NCBI GenBank assembly: GCA_020628635.1
Contig: JAHDEU010000024.1
Coordinates: forward strand, 1 to 12,731
Direction of reading: 5' to 3'
DNA length: 12,731 nt
Source: Hellea sp.
Lineage (GTDB): Bacteria > Pseudomonadota > Alphaproteobacteria > Caulobacterales > Maricaulaceae
Below the pieces are notes generated by a model. That model was not told the origin of the DNA. It saw nothing but the letters and a program-made list of their open reading frames with translations, and made no database searches. Positions 1-7,001 of this stretch are shown here, in pieces (within the stretch, counting starts at the first letter, position 1; each line of letters opens with the position of its first letter). A program made the translations under genes and the position numbers.

Positions 1-348
1 CGCCGGGCGGGCATGCACCAGCTGGAGCCCGTCGGCGAGCTGCTGATCGTGGACGGCATTCTGGTGCTGCACGAGCCATCGGTGCGTGCGCTCGCCGACG
101 CCTCCGTCTTCGTGAGGGCCGACCAGGATCTGCGCCAGATGCGCCGGGAGCGCCGCGATGTGTCCGAACGCGGGCGCGAGCTGGACGACATCCGTCGGCA
201 GCTGCGCGACCAGGTCTTTCCGGCGCACGACCAGTTTGTGGAGCCGAGCGCCGCGCATGCCGATCTCGTGCTCGACGCCATGGACATCATGGACGACCCG
301 ACGGCGGCTGTGAGTGCGGTGCTGGGCCTCGTGACCGAGCCCCTCTGA
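1..348 (+). CDS. udk: Uridine kinase, C-terminal part (5' end outside window)
   Basis: Frame 1 is open from the window edge to a TGA at 346-348, giving 115 residues; the first ATG (13-15) is internal to the protein, so the gene starts upstream. The enzyme would phosphorylate uridine and cytidine to UMP and CMP in the cytoplasm (pyrimidine salvage). Seen: the family strand motif VDGILVLHEP (VEGIL/LL in relatives) near the start of the visible part, an acidic sensor segment, the arginine-rich lid RRERRDVSERGR, and the downstream QFVEPS...ADLV block typical of Udk C-termini. The N-terminal P-loop would lie outside the window and cannot be checked. The next gene, 84 bp downstream on the same strand, encodes a nucleoside transporter, which supports a salvage role. 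The tail after ADLVLDAMD diverges from the E. coli form. A related nucleoside/phosphoribulokinase-type kinase is the main alternative. Confidence 0.85.
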   Translation, partial: RRAGMHQLEPVGELLIVDGILVLHEPSVRALADASVFVRADQDLRQMRRERRDVSERGRELDDIRRQLRDQVFPAHDQFVEPSAAHADLVLDAMDIMDDPTAAVSAVLGLVTEPL

Positions 349-432
349 AGCCTTGTGGATAGCCGTCTGGCCTTGGCGCGTGAGTCCGGCTAAGCGGCCT
401 CAACGCCGACCGCGTGCAGGGAACCCACATCG

Positions 433-1677
433 ATGAACCATCCGCTGACCGGCCTCATCGGCGTTGCGCTGCTTTTCGGTATCGCCATTCTCGCCAGCTC
501 CAACCGCCGCGCCATCCGGCCGCGCATCGTGCTGGCCTGCTTCGCGCTGCAGCTCGGCATTGCTGTACTCGTGCTCTATACCGGCTTCGGCAAGGCCGCA
601 CTCCAGGCGGCGGCCAGCGGCATGGAAACGCTGCTGTCCTTCTCGGACGCGGGCATCAGCTTCATGTTCGGACCCTTGGGCGATCCGGGCGGCCCGGCGG
701 GGTTCGTATTCTTCACCCGCGTGCTGCCCGTGATCATCTTTTTCGCCGCCCTGATGGAAGTGCTCTACCACCTGAAAGTCATGCCCTTCATCGTGAAGTG
801 GGGCGGGCGCTTCATTCGCGTCGTGACGGGCACGCGGCCCATCGAGAGCCTGAACGTCGTCGCCAATATCTTCGTCGGCCAGGTCGAGGCGCCGATCTCG
901 CTCAAGCCCTATCTGGGCAACATCAGCCGCTATGAGCTCTTCACCATCATGGTCTCCGGCCTCGCCTCCATCGCGGGTTCCGTGATGGCGGGCTATATCG
1001 CGCTGGGCATCAGCGCGGACTACCTGATCGCGGCGGCGTTCATGTCCGCACCGGCTGGCCTGATGATGGCCAAGATCATCATGCCGGAGCCGCCGGAACT
1101 GGCCAGGACCGCAGCCGTGGAGCCCGTCATGGCGGAGCCGGAAGGCGGCAAGCGCGAATATTCCAACGTCTTCCTCGCCGCCGCGAACGGCGCGCAATCC
1201 GGCGTGCAGATCGCCATTGCCGTCGCCGCCATGCTGATCGCGTTCACCTCACTCATCGCGCTGGTGAACGGCCTGCTCGGCTGGCTCGGCGGCTTTTTCG
1301 GCCTCGACGCGCTGTCGATCCAGAGCATTCTCGGCACGCTGTTTTCGCCCCTCATGTGGAGCGTCGGCGTCCCGTGGGAGGAGGCGCGCGCGGCCGGAGG
1401 CATCTTTGGCGAGAAGATCGTGCTAAACGAGTTCATCGCATATCTGAGCCTCGCCGCGGAGATGGAGAGCTTCTCGCCCCGCACCCAGACCATCCTCACC
1501 TTTGCGCTGTGCGGTTTCGCCAACTTCGCGTCCATCGGCATCCTGCTCGGCGGCCTCGGCACCATTGTTCCCGACCGCAAGGGCGAGATCGCGCGCATGG
1601 GGCTGAAGGCGGTGTTTGCGGCGTCCCTGGCAAACTTGATGAGCGCCGCCTTGGCCGGGATATTGGTGGGGCTTTAG
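433..1677 (+). CDS. nupC: Concentrative nucleoside transporter (CNT/NupC family)
   Basis: 414-aa inner-membrane protein, expected to couple nucleoside uptake to an ion gradient. It has the usual bacterial CNT length and several hydrophobic segments. Seen: the first substrate hairpin with ESLN (138-141) and GQVEAP (149-154), then the second site with NEFIAY (332-337) and GFANFASIG (361-369). By family alignment Gln150 and Glu152 would contact the base, and Glu333, Asn364 and Ser367 the ribose. Val151 sits where the Vibrio cholerae protein has Thr155. The ATG at 433 is preceded by AGGGAA at about 418-423. Location 84 bp after uridine kinase, with no clear terminator between, suggests co-transcription and an import-then-phosphorylate pathway. 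The family assignment is firm; the exact substrate range (pyrimidine or purine nucleosides) is not readable from sequence. Confidence 0.93.
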   Translation: MNHPLTGLIGVALLFGIAILASSNRRAIRPRIVLACFALQLGIAVLVLYTGFGKAALQAAASGMETLLSFSDAGISFMFGPLGDPGGPAGFVFFTRVLPVIIFFAALMEVLYHLKVMPFIVKWGGRFIRVVTGTRPIESLNVVANIFVGQVEAPISLKPYLGNISRYELFTIMVSGLASIAGSVMAGYIALGISADYLIAAAFMSAPAGLMMAKIIMPEPPELARTAAVEPVMAEPEGGKREYSNVFLAAANGAQSGVQIAIAVAAMLIAFTSLIALVNGLLGWLGGFFGLDALSIQSILGTLFSPLMWSVGVPWEEARAAGGIFGEKIVLNEFIAYLSLAAEMESFSPRTQTILTFALCGFANFASIGILLGGLGTIVPDRKGEIARMGLKAVFAASLANLMSAALAGILVGL

Positions 1678-1693
1678 TCTCCGACCCAGTCAC

Positions 1694-1730
1694 CGTGTCG
1701 CCAAGCCTGGGGTCCCGGGGACGACGTTTT
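1694..1730 (+). terminator. Possible intrinsic terminator after the nucleoside transporter
   Basis: CGTGTC (1694-1699) can pair with GACGACG (1720-1726) with one bulged G, and CC (1701-1702) with GG (1718-1719). The 3' arm runs directly into TTTT (1727-1730). The site lies 16 bp after the transporter stop, between convergent genes. The stem is irregular, so this is a moderate candidate only. The rest of the 114-bp gap holds an AT-rich patch (CATATATAAA, 1731-1740) and no gene. Confidence 0.35.
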
Positions 1731-1791
1731 CATATATAAACGGCTTATCCCCGGCACTCGCGGTCGGGGCCTTGCTCGGCAATCTGGGACG

Positions 1792-2748
1792 CTAGACCTT
1801 CAGTCCTATCTCGCGCAGCCGCTCGTTCAAAAACTCATTGGCCGTGATCGGCGCTTCCGCCACCGCGCCCCGCGCCACGCAGCTCGGCAGCGCTTCCAGC
1901 ACGAAGTCGTTCGCGGGGTGCAGGAAATAGGGCATGGAGTAGCGCGAATGGGCGCAACGCTCGGGCGAAGGGTTGACCACGCGGTGGGTGGTGGACGGGA
2001 TCTCGCCGCCCGTGAGCCGCGCGAGCATGTCGCCCGCATTGACCACCACCGCGCCTTCGGGCGGGTTGGCGGGCAGCCACGCGCCGGAGCGGTGCATGAC
2101 TTCGAGGCCTGCCTCTTCCGCACCCAATAGCAGGGTCAGCAGGTTGATGTCCTCATGGGCGGCGGCGCGCACAGAGCCGGGTTCTATGGCGGAGGGATCG
2201 TCAACGGGCGGGTAGTGCAGCAGGCGCAGGATGGAATTGCCATTGACGAGCGCGGCGCGCATGTCGGCCTCCGTCATCTCCAGCGTCTCGCCGATCGCCA
2301 CCATCAGCGTGCGCGCAAACGCGTCCATCTCGTCGAACAGCGTCTTGGAGACCGCGTTGAACTCCGGGCGCTCCGCGACCTGCGGCGTGGCGGGCAGGCC
2401 GGGAATCGTGTCGCGGCCCTCATGCCAGAACTCCTTGAGGTCCGGCGTGTCGCGGTCCTTGGCGCTCTCCGTGCGGAAAGGGGAATAGCCGCGCTGGTAG
2501 TGGGCCTCCGGCATGGCGTAGGCGGACTTGGTGTCGTCCGGCAGGGCGAAGAAAGCGCGGCTTTCCGCTTCCATGGCGTCGATGGCCGCTTTCGGGATGG
2601 TGTGGTTGCGGATCACGGCAAATCCCGTGTCGCGCAGGGACTCCACCAGCGCGCGGCCGAAGCCGGCCGGGTCGGCATCCGCGCGCGCGAAATCCAGCTC
2701 GGCTATGGCGAGCGGCGTGGAATCGGCGAGGGTGGCTTGCGCGTTCAT
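1792..2748 (-). CDS. Isopenicillin N synthase-family 2-oxoglutarate/Fe(II) dioxygenase
   Basis: 318-aa cytoplasmic non-haem iron oxygenase. An N-terminal DIOX_N-type domain (about 13-115, with GFAVIRNHTIP at 42-52) precedes the double-stranded beta-helix oxygenase domain (about 171-277). Seen: Fe(II) ligands His198 and Asp200 in AAHEDINLLTLL, His255 in STTHRVVNP, and Arg269/Ser271 in RYSMPYF, the RxS pair that binds the carboxylate of 2-oxoglutarate (or of the ACV peptide in true IPNS). All catalytic residues are present, so it is probably active. No NRPS (ACV synthetase) or other beta-lactam gene lies nearby, so penicillin synthesis is not implied; many bacterial members act on unknown small molecules. 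ATG start at 2746-2748 with only a weak ribosome site. It is divergent from the TonB receptor (225-bp shared upstream region) and converges on the transporter. Substrate unknown. Confidence 0.9.
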   Translation of the reverse strand: MNAQATLADSTPLAIAELDFARADADPAGFGRALVESLRDTGFAVIRNHTIPKAAIDAMEAESRAFFALPDDTKSAYAMPEAHYQRGYSPFRTESAKDRDTPDLKEFWHEGRDTIPGLPATPQVAERPEFNAVSKTLFDEMDAFARTLMVAIGETLEMTEADMRAALVNGNSILRLLHYPPVDDPSAIEPGSVRAAAHEDINLLTLLLGAEEAGLEVMHRSGAWLPANPPEGAVVVNAGDMLARLTGGEIPSTTHRVVNPSPERCAHSRYSMPYFLHPANDFVLEALPSCVARGAVAEAPITANEFLNERLREIGLKV

Positions 2749-2849
2749 GGCGCGAACCTAAGCCGCATCCGCGCGCGCGCAAAGGGGAGTGGTGCAGGAA
2801 AGTCACACTCACCTGTGAATCCCGGTGAGCCGCAGTCTTTCTTACAGCA

Positions 2850-2867
2850 CTGTCACAAAACTGACGA
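2850..2867 (+). promoter_or_regulatory. PhoB-box-like direct repeat upstream of the TonB receptor
   Basis: CTGTCACAAAACTGACGA matches the E. coli-type Pho box (CTGTCAT-AWAW-CTGTCAT) at about 14 of 18 positions, including a complete first CTGTCA half, the AAA spacer and CTG of the second half, 11 bp apart. It lies 106 bp before the receptor ATG, in receptor orientation. No convincing -10 could be assigned downstream of it. This is a motif match by eye; PhoB binding is an inference. Confidence 0.45.
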
Positions 2868-2973
2868 CTCATCCGCGTAGCGGGCGCTCAATCGTGCGGG
2901 GCTGCTCTCGATTCCCCGCATCAAACCCCTCGCGTCGTTCCCTTGCTCGGGCGTCGCGCCATCGGAGCCGTCC

Positions 2974-5900
2974 ATGTCCCGTTTCCCCATCACGCCAGCA
3001 GCCGCATTGCTGCTCGGCACCTCGGCCCTCACAGCCGCCATGCTGCCCACCACGGCATTCGCGCAAGCGACCTTCTCCAACATCAACGGCGTTGTCACGA
3101 CCACCAGCGGTGCGCCCGTGTCCGGCGCGACTGTGACCATACTCTACACGCCGACCAACCGGGTCGAGCGCGCGACGACGTCCAGCAACGGCACATTCTT
3201 CGCCACAGGCCTGTCGGTTGGTGGCCCCTACACCGTGACCGTGACCTCGGCCGACGGCGAAGTGGTGCGCGAAAATGTCCGCCTGTCGCCATCCAGCAAC
3301 TCGCTGCAGCTCGTGCTCGGCGGCTTCGACGAAGTCATCGCGACGGCAACGATCAGCTCCGACGCGGATATCGGTGACGGCGTGGGTTCGGCCTTTTCCG
3401 CCGACGACATCGCCAACCAGCCGACGGCGACCCGCGACCTGATCGCGACACTCGTGCGCGATCCGCTCGCCAACTCGTCGGGCGAAGGCATCCTGTCGGT
3501 CGCCGGCGCCAACCCGCGCTTCAATGCGCTGTCCATCGACGGCTCGCTGCAGCAGGACGATTTCGGCCTGTCGCAGTCCACCTATCCGACATCGCGCGCG
3601 CCGATCTCGCTCGACATCATCGAAACCGCCACCGTGCAGGCAACCGACTACACCGTCACCCAGTCCGGCTTCACCGGCGGCCTCGTGAACGTCGTGACCA
3701 AGTCGGGCACCAACGAGTTCGACGGCTCGGCCTATTTCTACAAGCAGAACGAGGACTTCTTCGGCGGCAAGACGGCCGGCACCGAGTTCGAGCCCGCCCC
3801 GTTCGACGAGGAAGAATACGGCTTCGTCGTCCGCGGACCGATCGTGAAGGACAAGCTGTTCTTCCTCGCTTCGTACGACAAGTTCAGCTCCGGTTCGGGC
3901 CGTGAATTCTCCGCTGCAGACCGCAATAACGGTGTCGACAACCGCATCTTCGACGGCATCCGCGGCATCGTGCAGGACACTTACGGCTTTGACCTCGGCG
4001 ATCGTCCGGGCGTTGTGTCCACGCCGGAATCCACCGAGCGCATCTTCGGCAAGATCGACTGGAACATCGACGATCAGCACCGTGCGTCCTTCTCCTATCA
4101 GGACACGGCTGAGAACGGCACGTCCGGCGTCGGCTCGCTGACCTTCTCCTCCGCCTATTACGACACGCCGAGCTCGCTCAAAGCCTACAAGGCCGAGCTG
4201 TTCTCCGACTGGACGGACAGTTTCGCGACCGAACTGCGCTTGAACTTCAAGGACTATGAGCGCGCGCAGAACTGCCGCGCAGGCGCAGGCGTCGGCGAGT
4301 TCGACATCCGTCTGTCCCAGGACGACCTCGAAGGCACGGCGCTGGAAGGCTTCATCACCCAAGGCGGCAATCGCGACCTGTTCTTCGTGGGCGGCTGCGA
4401 CCGCTTCCGCCAAGGCAACACCTTTGCCGATGAGCGACTGCAGGCGCAGGCCATCGGCCGCTACGTCACGGGCGACCACCTCGTCTCCTTTGGCGGCGAG
4501 TACCAGGACTACAAGCTCGACAACCTGTTCGCGCAGCGCTCCGTCGGCGAATTCATCTTCCGCTCGGTCGATGACCTGACGTCCGGCACCGCGTCCAACG
4601 TCGTCGTGCAGCTGCCCGACACCGGCATTGCCGAGGACATCCGCACCCAGTGGGGATATGACCAGCTCGCGCTTTTCGTGCAGGACAGCTGGCAGATCTC
4701 GCCGGATTTCCGCCTCGACGCCGGCCTGCGCTACGAGACCATCATCCAGAGCGACGAGCCGCAGGAGCGGACCTTCTTCGGCGACCGCTACGGCTTCTCC
4801 AACACCAACAATCTCGACGGAAACGACCTGCTGATGCCGCGCGTGTCGTTCGAGTGGAACGCGCTGGACCGCACCACGGTCACGGGCGGCGTTGGCCTGT
4901 ATGGCGGCGGCGATCCCAAGGTCTGGACGTCCAACGCCTTCACCCCGCCGGTCTTCTTCGAAAGCCTGCGCAATGTCGAAGGTGCCAATCCGGCCGCCGG
5001 CACGCCGCAGGACGCACTCGATAGGGTTCTGGAAAACGACGCCAACAGCCCCGGCCCGATCGATGTCATCGGCGATGACTTCAAGACGCCGTCCGACTGG
5101 AAAGCCAGCCTGCGCGTCGATCAGGAGTTCGACCTGAAGTTCGGCGATCTGGATTTCGGTTCCGACTACGCCCTGTCGTTGCAAGCGCTCTACACGGACA
5201 GCTCGCGCGGCTTCGGCTGGCGCAACCTCGCCCAGACCGAGCTGACGGACACGCAGCCCCTGGGTGTCGCGCCCGATGGCCGTCCGATCTATGCCGACCT
5301 CGCCGATCTGCGCGTCAACAACGCGGTCAGCCTCGTCAACATCGACCAGGGCAATAGCTGGGTCCTGTCGGCCAGCCTGTCCAAGGACTTCGACAACGGC
5401 ATCGGCACATACCTGTCCTACGCCTATCAGGATGTGGAAATCGCCACGCCGGGCGGCAGCTCGCGCGGCGTGTCCAACCTGCGCGGCATTGTCGGGTTCG
5501 ATCGCAACTTCGCGCGCGCGGGCCGCAGCCCCTACGCGACCGAGCATGCCTTCAAGGTGGGCCTGTCCTACAATACGGACGTGCTGTGGGGACTGGAGTC
5601 GAACTTCTCGCTGTTCGGCAACATCACCTCGGGCGACCCGTTCTCCTACACCTTCGACGTCAATCCCGACTCGGCCCTGTTCGGCCGCCAGGGCGACTTC
5701 GAAAACCCGTTCGACAACGACTCGCTCTACATCCCGGCCATTTCCGGCGGCGTGATCAACGACCCGAACGTGGTCGTGGGCAGCGGCTTCGACGAGGACG
5801 CCTTTGTCGAGTTCGTGCGCAGCAACGACCTGTCGCAAGGCATCCAGGACCCGAACAATGACAGCTCGTCCTGGAACCAGGTCTGGGACTTCCAGTGGCA

Positions 5901-6261
5901 ACAGGAGATCCCGTTCTTCAACGAGCGCGCCGAGCGTTTCGTCGGCCGCAACAAGCTGAAGTTCGTGCTCAACATCGACAATGTCATGAACCTGCTCGAC
6001 AGCGACTGGGGCACGCAGTCCAACGGTCCGGGCTTCGACACGGTCGCACCGGTCACCGCCAATCTGGTGAGCCGCGCCGATGTCGCAGCCAACGGCATTG
6101 ACGGCGCGACCGCGCTGCTAGACGACGCACCGCGCACGACCTGCGTGAGCGCGGACTCCTGCGTGTACCGCTTTGATCGCTACCGCGACCGCGACACCAA
6201 TTTCGAGAGCCTGTTCCGCAGCCTCTACGAAGTCCGCGTCGGCCTGCGCTACGAGTTCTAG
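2974..6261 (+). CDS. TonB-dependent outer-membrane receptor, Oar-like, with carboxypeptidase-regulatory-like N-terminal domain
   Basis: 1095-aa outer-membrane active transporter. Seen: a signal peptide with cleavage expected after AFA (residue 30); a CarboxypepD_reg-like beta-sandwich at about 33-115 (INGVVTTTSGAPVSGATVTI, then SNGTFFATGL); a TonB-box-like FDEVIATAT (118-126); a plug at about 135-245 ending in GGLVNVVTKSGTNEFDGSAY; and a long beta-barrel ending in VRVGLRYEF with the terminal Phe typical of BamA-assembled proteins. The only four cysteines, 434, 475, 1057 and 1063, suggest two disulfides in surface loops. GGAG (2964-2967) lies 6 nt before the ATG. The regulatory-like domain and size fit Oar/SusC-like receptors, which often take up oligosaccharides, peptides or other large organics. 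No TonB/ExbBD, lipoprotein partner or catabolic gene is adjacent, so the substrate is unknown. A Pho-box-like site upstream hints at phosphate-starvation control. Confidence 0.93.
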   Translation: MSRFPITPAAALLLGTSALTAAMLPTTAFAQATFSNINGVVTTTSGAPVSGATVTILYTPTNRVERATTSSNGTFFATGLSVGGPYTVTVTSADGEVVRENVRLSPSSNSLQLVLGGFDEVIATATISSDADIGDGVGSAFSADDIANQPTATRDLIATLVRDPLANSSGEGILSVAGANPRFNALSIDGSLQQDDFGLSQSTYPTSRAPISLDIIETATVQATDYTVTQSGFTGGLVNVVTKSGTNEFDGSAYFYKQNEDFFGGKTAGTEFEPAPFDEEEYGFVVRGPIVKDKLFFLASYDKFSSGSGREFSAADRNNGVDNRIFDGIRGIVQDTYGFDLGDRPGVVSTPESTERIFGKIDWNIDDQHRASFSYQDTAENGTSGVGSLTFSSAYYDTPSSLKAYKAELFSDWTDSFATELRLNFKDYERAQNCRAGAGVGEFDIRLSQDDLEGTALEGFITQGGNRDLFFVGGCDRFRQGNTFADERLQAQAIGRYVTGDHLVSFGGEYQDYKLDNLFAQRSVGEFIFRSVDDLTSGTASNVVVQLPDTGIAEDIRTQWGYDQLALFVQDSWQISPDFRLDAGLRYETIIQSDEPQERTFFGDRYGFSNTNNLDGNDLLMPRVSFEWNALDRTTVTGGVGLYGGGDPKVWTSNAFTPPVFFESLRNVEGANPAAGTPQDALDRVLENDANSPGPIDVIGDDFKTPSDWKASLRVDQEFDLKFGDLDFGSDYALSLQALYTDSSRGFGWRNLAQTELTDTQPLGVAPDGRPIYADLADLRVNNAVSLVNIDQGNSWVLSASLSKDFDNGIGTYLSYAYQDVEIATPGGSSRGVSNLRGIVGFDRNFARAGRSPYATEHAFKVGLSYNTDVLWGLESNFSLFGNITSGDPFSYTFDVNPDSALFGRQGDFENPFDNDSLYIPAISGGVINDPNVVVGSGFDEDAFVEFVRSNDLSQGIQDPNNDSSSWNQVWDFQWQQEIPFFNERAERFVGRNKLKFVLNIDNVMNLLDSDWGTQSNGPGFDTVAPVTANLVSRADVAANGIDGATALLDDAPRTTCVSADSCVYRFDRYRDRDTNFESLFRSLYEVRVGLRYEF

Positions 6262-6287
6262 CCAAGCCGCAAACGGCAAGCACGACG

Positions 6288-6318
6288 GCCCGCTCCGGTC
6301 ATCCGGGGCGGGCTTTTT
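6288..6318 (+). terminator. Intrinsic terminator of the TonB receptor gene
   Basis: GCCCGCTCCGG (6288-6298), loop TCAT, CCGGGGCGGGC (6303-6313) form an 11-bp stem with one G-U wobble, followed directly by TTTTT (6314-6318). It starts 26 bp after the receptor stop and should isolate it from the next gene. Confidence 0.92.
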
Positions 6319-6357
6319 CGTGGGTCAAAGCAGACGCTGCGGGCTTCACGGCCCATT

Positions 6358-6392
6358 AACCCCGTCCGGGGTTTCCGACCATCCAGTCGGAA
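6358..6392 (+). repeat. Two abutting perfect inverted repeats upstream of the 177-aa protein gene
   Basis: AACCCC-GTCC-GGGGTT (6358-6373) is a 6-bp stem with a 4-nt loop. TTCCGAC-CATCCA-GTCGGAA (6373-6392) is a 7-bp stem with a 6-nt spacer. They share base 6373. A weaker GGGC...GCCC pair (6341-6354) precedes them. None is followed by a T-run, so they do not look like terminators. The second has the shape of an operator for a dimeric repressor; as RNA the set would form stacked hairpins 72 nt before the downstream start codon. Function is inferred only from symmetry and position. Confidence 0.5.
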
Positions 6393-6449
6393 CGTGTGAC
6401 CGTAGCCATGCGTCCCTTTTGCTCGGAAGCATGGAATAGACGCTTCGCC

Positions 6450-6456
6450 AAAGGAG
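6450..6456 (+). promoter_or_regulatory. Strong Shine-Dalgarno site fixing the start at 6465
   Basis: AAAGGAG is almost fully complementary to the 16S rRNA 3' end and lies 8 nt before ATG 6465-6467. Earlier in-frame starts (GTG 6396, ATG 6408) have nothing comparable, so the 6465 start is preferred. Confidence 0.8.
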
Positions 6457-6464
6457 AACCCGAA

Positions 6465-6998
6465 ATGCAGATCATTATCACCGCCGCACCGGGTCCCGCC
6501 AAGCTCATTCGCCGCAAGCTCTACGACACGGTCCGGGGTATCACGTCGATCGCCAGCCACCCCACCATCGCCGCCACGCGCGAAGCTATCGGTTCGCATG
6601 TGCCGGACCTATTCGTCGCGGTGGGACGCCGCTCGCCGCATGCCTTGGGCCGCTTCTCGCATCATCTCGGTGAGCTTAGCTGTGCGCAGCTACTGTGCTC
6701 CGGGCTGGATGCGGACAATCTGGTCTATCGCAACGGCACGGAACTTCCCAAGGTGTTTCGGATTCCGGCCGAGCACAATGTCGCGGAAGCGATCGTCGAG
6801 GTCACGCGGCAGCTCATTGCATCAAGGAAACAGGAAGCCGAGGCCGTTGCGAGGCGGCATGTCCAGGTCGGTGTGGGCCGAGAGGTCCGCAATATCGTGA
6901 AGCACGCGACAAGAGCCGTGCAGCCAATGAGGCACTCGCCTAAGCCTCTTCTGGTTCATCCCGTGCTGGCCGAGATCCGGCGGATGGCCGAGGTCTAG
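6465..6998 (+). CDS. Uncharacterised 177-aa protein, possibly a degenerate receiver-like alpha/beta domain
   Basis: I do not recognise this family. The start is set by AAAGGAG 8 nt upstream. The protein is soluble, with no signal peptide or membrane segment, and is rich in Arg and His. Visible pattern: strand QIIITAA (2-8), helix about 10-24, strand ITSIAS (26-31), helix about 34-44, PDLFVAV (47-53), helix about 57-70, strand AQLLC (74-78), then VFRIP (97-101) and a long helix about 104-132, with a basic tail. This alternation recalls a response-regulator receiver, but the position of the phospho-accepting Asp after PDL reads VAVGRR, with no Asp, and the paired acidic residues after strand 1 are absent (AAPGP). 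If the comparison holds, it is a phosphorylation-independent pseudo-receiver; this is inference only. It follows the receptor's terminator, so it needs its own promoter, and converges on the metallopeptidase gene with a 3-bp gap and no terminator between. The strong ribosome site argues that it is a real gene. Confidence 0.62.
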   Translation: MQIIITAAPGPAKLIRRKLYDTVRGITSIASHPTIAATREAIGSHVPDLFVAVGRRSPHALGRFSHHLGELSCAQLLCSGLDADNLVYRNGTELPKVFRIPAEHNVAEAIVEVTRQLIASRKQEAEAVARRHVQVGVGREVRNIVKHATRAVQPMRHSPKPLLVHPVLAEIRRMAEV

Positions 6999-7001
6999 AG
7001 T

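Noticed and set aside
400..1197. 265-codon open frame on the - strand opposite the nucleoside transporter
   Set aside because: The + strand CNT motifs are unambiguous; the antisense product has no recognisable domain and no ribosome site.
1749..1769. CCCCG...CGGGG pair as a - strand terminator for the oxygenase gene
   Set aside because: Five-bp stem, 11-nt loop and no T-run in the - strand direction.
2771..2780. (GC)5 alternating run, possible Z-DNA or simple repeat
   Set aside because: Ten bases is too short to be notable in a GC-rich genome.
2869..5901. 1010-codon open frame on the - strand, antisense to the TonB receptor
   Set aside because: The + strand frame has a signal peptide, plug and barrel signatures. 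The antisense translation is low-complexity (Val/Ala/Arg/Asp-rich), matches no family and is expected from high-GC codon bias.
6396..6464. N-terminal extension of the 177-aa protein from GTG 6396
   Set aside because: No ribosome site there, while AAAGGAG sits ideally before ATG 6465.
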